DNA from: an uncultured Oscillospiraceae bacterium
GTDB lineage: Bacteria; Bacillota; Clostridia; Oscillospirales; Acutalibacteraceae
Length of the DNA stretch: 16,221 bases
Assembly: GCA_900543795.1 (NCBI GenBank)
Contig: UQSH01000041.1
Span: 1 to 16,221, forward strand
Reading direction: 5' to 3'
Below the pieces are notes generated by a model, which saw only the letters and a list, made by a program, of their open reading frames with translations, searched no databases and was not told the DNA's origin. The position numbers and the translations under genes are program-made. This document shows positions 14,326 through 16,221 of the stretch, piece after piece. Numbering within the stretch: the first letter of the stretch is position 1; each line of letters begins with the position of its first letter.

Positions 14326-15675
14326 ATGGCATTAATAACAAAAGCAATTAAAGGAACAAAGGATGTTTTGCCAAAGGAGGCATACAAAAATCAATATATT
14401 GAAGCAACGGTTCTTGATGTTGCACAAAGATTCGGATATAAGGAAATGCGTACGCCTGTTTTTGAACACACCGAGCTTTTTCAGCGTGGAGTGGGCTCAA
14501 CAACAGATGTTGTGCAAAAGGAAATGTACACCTTTGACGATAAGGGCGGAAGAAGCATAACCTTGCGCCCGGAGGGAACGGCAGGTGCAGCACGCTCTTT
14601 TCTTGAAAACGGACTTTGCAACGAGGCACTTCCGCAAAAAATCTGCTACTTAACCTCGTGCTACCGTTATGAAAAGCCGCAGGCAGGAAGGCTACGCGAA
14701 TTTCATCAATTCGGCGTTGAATGCTTCGGAACCCCCTCTCCCCTTGCAGACGCAGAAATTATTTCGCTTGCAAAAACCGTTTTTGACGAGCTTGGAATTA
14801 AGGATTTGAGCCTTGAAATAAATTCTATCGGCTGCCCCGAATGCCGTGTGAAATATCACGAGGCACTTAGGGAATATTTCAATGCAAGAAAGGACGAGCT
14901 TTGCGACACCTGCAAGGAACGACTTGATCGCAATCCCATGCGCATACTTGACTGCAAATCTCCCGTTTGCTCTGAAATTGCAAAGGGTGCACCCGTTGTG
15001 CTTGATTATCTTTGTGATGATTGCAGAGAGCATTTTGAAGCGGTTAAAAAATATTTAACTTCACAAAGCATAGAATTTACCGTTAATCCGCAAATTGTAA
15101 GAGGTCTTGATTATTACACCAAAACCGTTTTTGAATTTGTTTCAAATTCAATCGGCGCACAGGGAACTGTTTGCGGCGGCGGAAGATACGACGGACTTAT
15201 TGAAGAATTAGGCGGACAGAAAACGCCTTCGCTCGGCTTCGGACTCGGTCTTGAAAGGCTTATGCTTCTTATGGAGGCGCAAAGCTGCGAGTTCCCCGAG
15301 GATGCAAGGCCCGATTTGTTCATTGCCGCACTTGGAGAAAAGGCAACGCTCAAAGCAATAGACATTGCAAAGGATATGCGTGCAGAGGGCTATTCCTGCC
15401 TTTATGACCTTAATTCGAGAAGCCTGCGTGCGCAAATGAAATACGCTGATAAGCTGAATGCGAAATACACAATCGTTATCGGCGACAGTGAGGTTGAAGA
15501 GGGCGTTGCAAGATTGAAGGATATGCAAACGGGCGAGGAAACGGAAATTGCACTTGCAACCTTCGTTAGCGGATATTACAGCATTACACTTGCTTCCCAG
15601 CTTGACGACCTTAAAATTAACGGAGAGGAATTTGATTTTAACTCACTTTTCGGTTTAGATAAGAAGGACGAATAA
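14326..15675 (+). CDS. hisS: Histidyl-tRNA synthetase
   Basis: The 449-residue class II synthetase charges tRNA-His. It shows GTKDVLP at the N-terminus (10-16), motif 2 in CYRYEKPQAGRLREFHQFGVECFG (about 108-131), the histidine-specific motifs GLDYYTKTVFEF and CGGGRYDGLIEELGG (roughly 260-301), motif 3 in LGFGLGLERLM, and a C-terminal anticodon-binding domain (about 325-415) starting at RPDLFIAALGE. Start is ATG 14326, with GGAGA at 14316-14320; an in-frame TTG 14314 would bury the ribosome site. It sits immediately after a strong terminator, with no room for a normal promoter or a T-box, and is followed by aspS after 24 bases. The hisS-aspS pair is a common arrangement. Confidence 0.96.
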   Translation: MALITKAIKGTKDVLPKEAYKNQYIEATVLDVAQRFGYKEMRTPVFEHTELFQRGVGSTTDVVQKEMYTFDDKGGRSITLRPEGTAGAARSFLENGLCNEALPQKICYLTSCYRYEKPQAGRLREFHQFGVECFGTPSPLADAEIISLAKTVFDELGIKDLSLEINSIGCPECRVKYHEALREYFNARKDELCDTCKERLDRNPMRILDCKSPVCSEIAKGAPVVLDYLCDDCREHFEAVKKYLTSQSIEFTVNPQIVRGLDYYTKTVFEFVSNSIGAQGTVCGGGRYDGLIEELGGQKTPSLGFGLGLERLMLLMEAQSCEFPEDARPDLFIAALGEKATLKAIDIAKDMRAEGYSCLYDLNSRSLRAQMKYADKLNAKYTIVIGDSEVEEGVARLKDMQTGEETEIALATFVSGYYSITLASQLDDLKINGEEFDFNSLFGLDKKDE

Positions 15676-15699
15676 TTAATTTTCTTTGGAGATAAAGCT

Positions 15700-16221
15700 A
15701 TGGAGAACATTAAAGGACTTAAAAGAACAGATTACTGCGGAAATCTTCGCCTTTCCGACGAGGGCAGAGAGGTTACCCTTTTCGGTTGGGCTCAAAGGCA
15801 GAGAGATTTAGGAAATCTTATTTTTATTGATTTAAGAGATAAAACAGGAATCGTTCAGCTTTCCTTCGGCGACACAACCGCCAAGGATGTTTTTGAAAAG
15901 GCACAAAGCGTTAGAAGCGAATATGTTCTTGCGCTTAAAGGAATTGTTAAGGAAAGAGAGAGCAAAAACCCCGAGCTTTCCACAGGTGATATTGAGGTGC
16001 TTGTTTCAGAGCTTCGCATAATTTCAAAGGCGCAAACTCCCCCCTTTGAAATTTCAAAGGCAGACAGCGTCGGCGATGAAACAACGCTTAAATACAGATA
16101 TCTTAATTTGAGAAATGAAAAGCTCACTAAAAACATCATAATGCGCCATAAGATTGCCAAAATTGCAAGGGAATACTTTTATGCTAATGATTTTATTGAA
16201 ATAGAAACGCCTATGATGATA
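15700..16221 (+). CDS. aspS: Aspartyl-tRNA synthetase, N-terminal part (runs off the window)
   Basis: The first 174 residues are present. The OB-fold anticodon-binding domain is clear: GLKRTDYCGNLRLSDEGREV (6-25), VTLFGWAQRQRDLGNLIFIDLRDKTGIVQL (25-54) and the following strands to about 110. The start of the catalytic core comes next, with KYRYLNLRN (near 130-138) and FIEIETPMM at the edge. The start is ATG 15700 with TTGGAGAT upstream (about 15687-15693). It is cotranscribed with hisS. Because the GAD insert and motifs 2-3 lie outside the window, discriminating from non-discriminating AspRS is not possible here. Confidence 0.95.
   Translation, partial: MENIKGLKRTDYCGNLRLSDEGREVTLFGWAQRQRDLGNLIFIDLRDKTGIVQLSFGDTTAKDVFEKAQSVRSEYVLALKGIVKERESKNPELSTGDIEVLVSELRIISKAQTPPFEISKADSVGDETTLKYRYLNLRNEKLTKNIIMRHKIAKIAREYFYANDFIEIETPMMI

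Noticed and set aside
14692..15033. Minus-strand 113-codon frame within hisS
   Set aside because: It is the shadow of a clear synthetase gene, with no start signals.
15855..16160. Minus-strand 101-codon frame within aspS
   Set aside because: It is antisense to the OB-fold and core coding of AspRS, with biased Ser/Leu composition.

Overview
The window looks like a low-GC, spore-forming Clostridia chromosome, most likely Oscillospiraceae/Ruminococcaceae-like. That placement is inferred from gene content and codon style, not from a marker search. A small acid-soluble spore protein (3110-3289) and a PdaA-type cortex deacetylase (8332-9189) support endospore formation. A complete mreBCD-mrdA set points to an elongating cell.

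Region 1 (1-2980, plus strand) looks accessory. It holds the 3' end of a DUF6809-like small protein, a Sel1-repeat protein, and a short operon behind a near-consensus promoter: a BC1881-like phage-type small protein, an unknown protein with faint resemblance to 3-methyladenine DNA glycosylases, and a short agmatine-deiminase-family enzyme. A hairpin at 2956-2980 closes the region.

Region 2 (3041-3460) is the SASP gene with a possible sigma-G promoter, a cluster of 13-bp tandem repeats, and a bidirectional terminator shared with the converging tadA.

Region 3 (3476-7026, minus strand) is probably one transcription unit reading leftward: a RING/zinc-finger membrane protein with a DUF2628-like part, galU, a CPBP-family membrane protease, and tadA. 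It diverges from prfB at 7026/7071, where both directions have good sigma-A promoters.

Region 4 (7071-16221, plus strand) is housekeeping: prfB (no programmed frameshift), pdaA (its Shine-Dalgarno lies inside the prfB terminator stem), mreB-mreC-mreD-mrdA (cell elongation), an MgsA homologue that has lost two key catalytic aspartates, then hisS and the first 174 codons of aspS. The min genes and rodA that often lie between mrdA and mgsA in Clostridia are absent here.

No tRNA, rRNA, CRISPR array, insertion sequence or riboswitch was found. The observations most worth a second look are the altered active site of the MgsA homologue, the glycosylase-like orphan in the left accessory region, and the terminator/ribosome-site overlap between prfB and pdaA.
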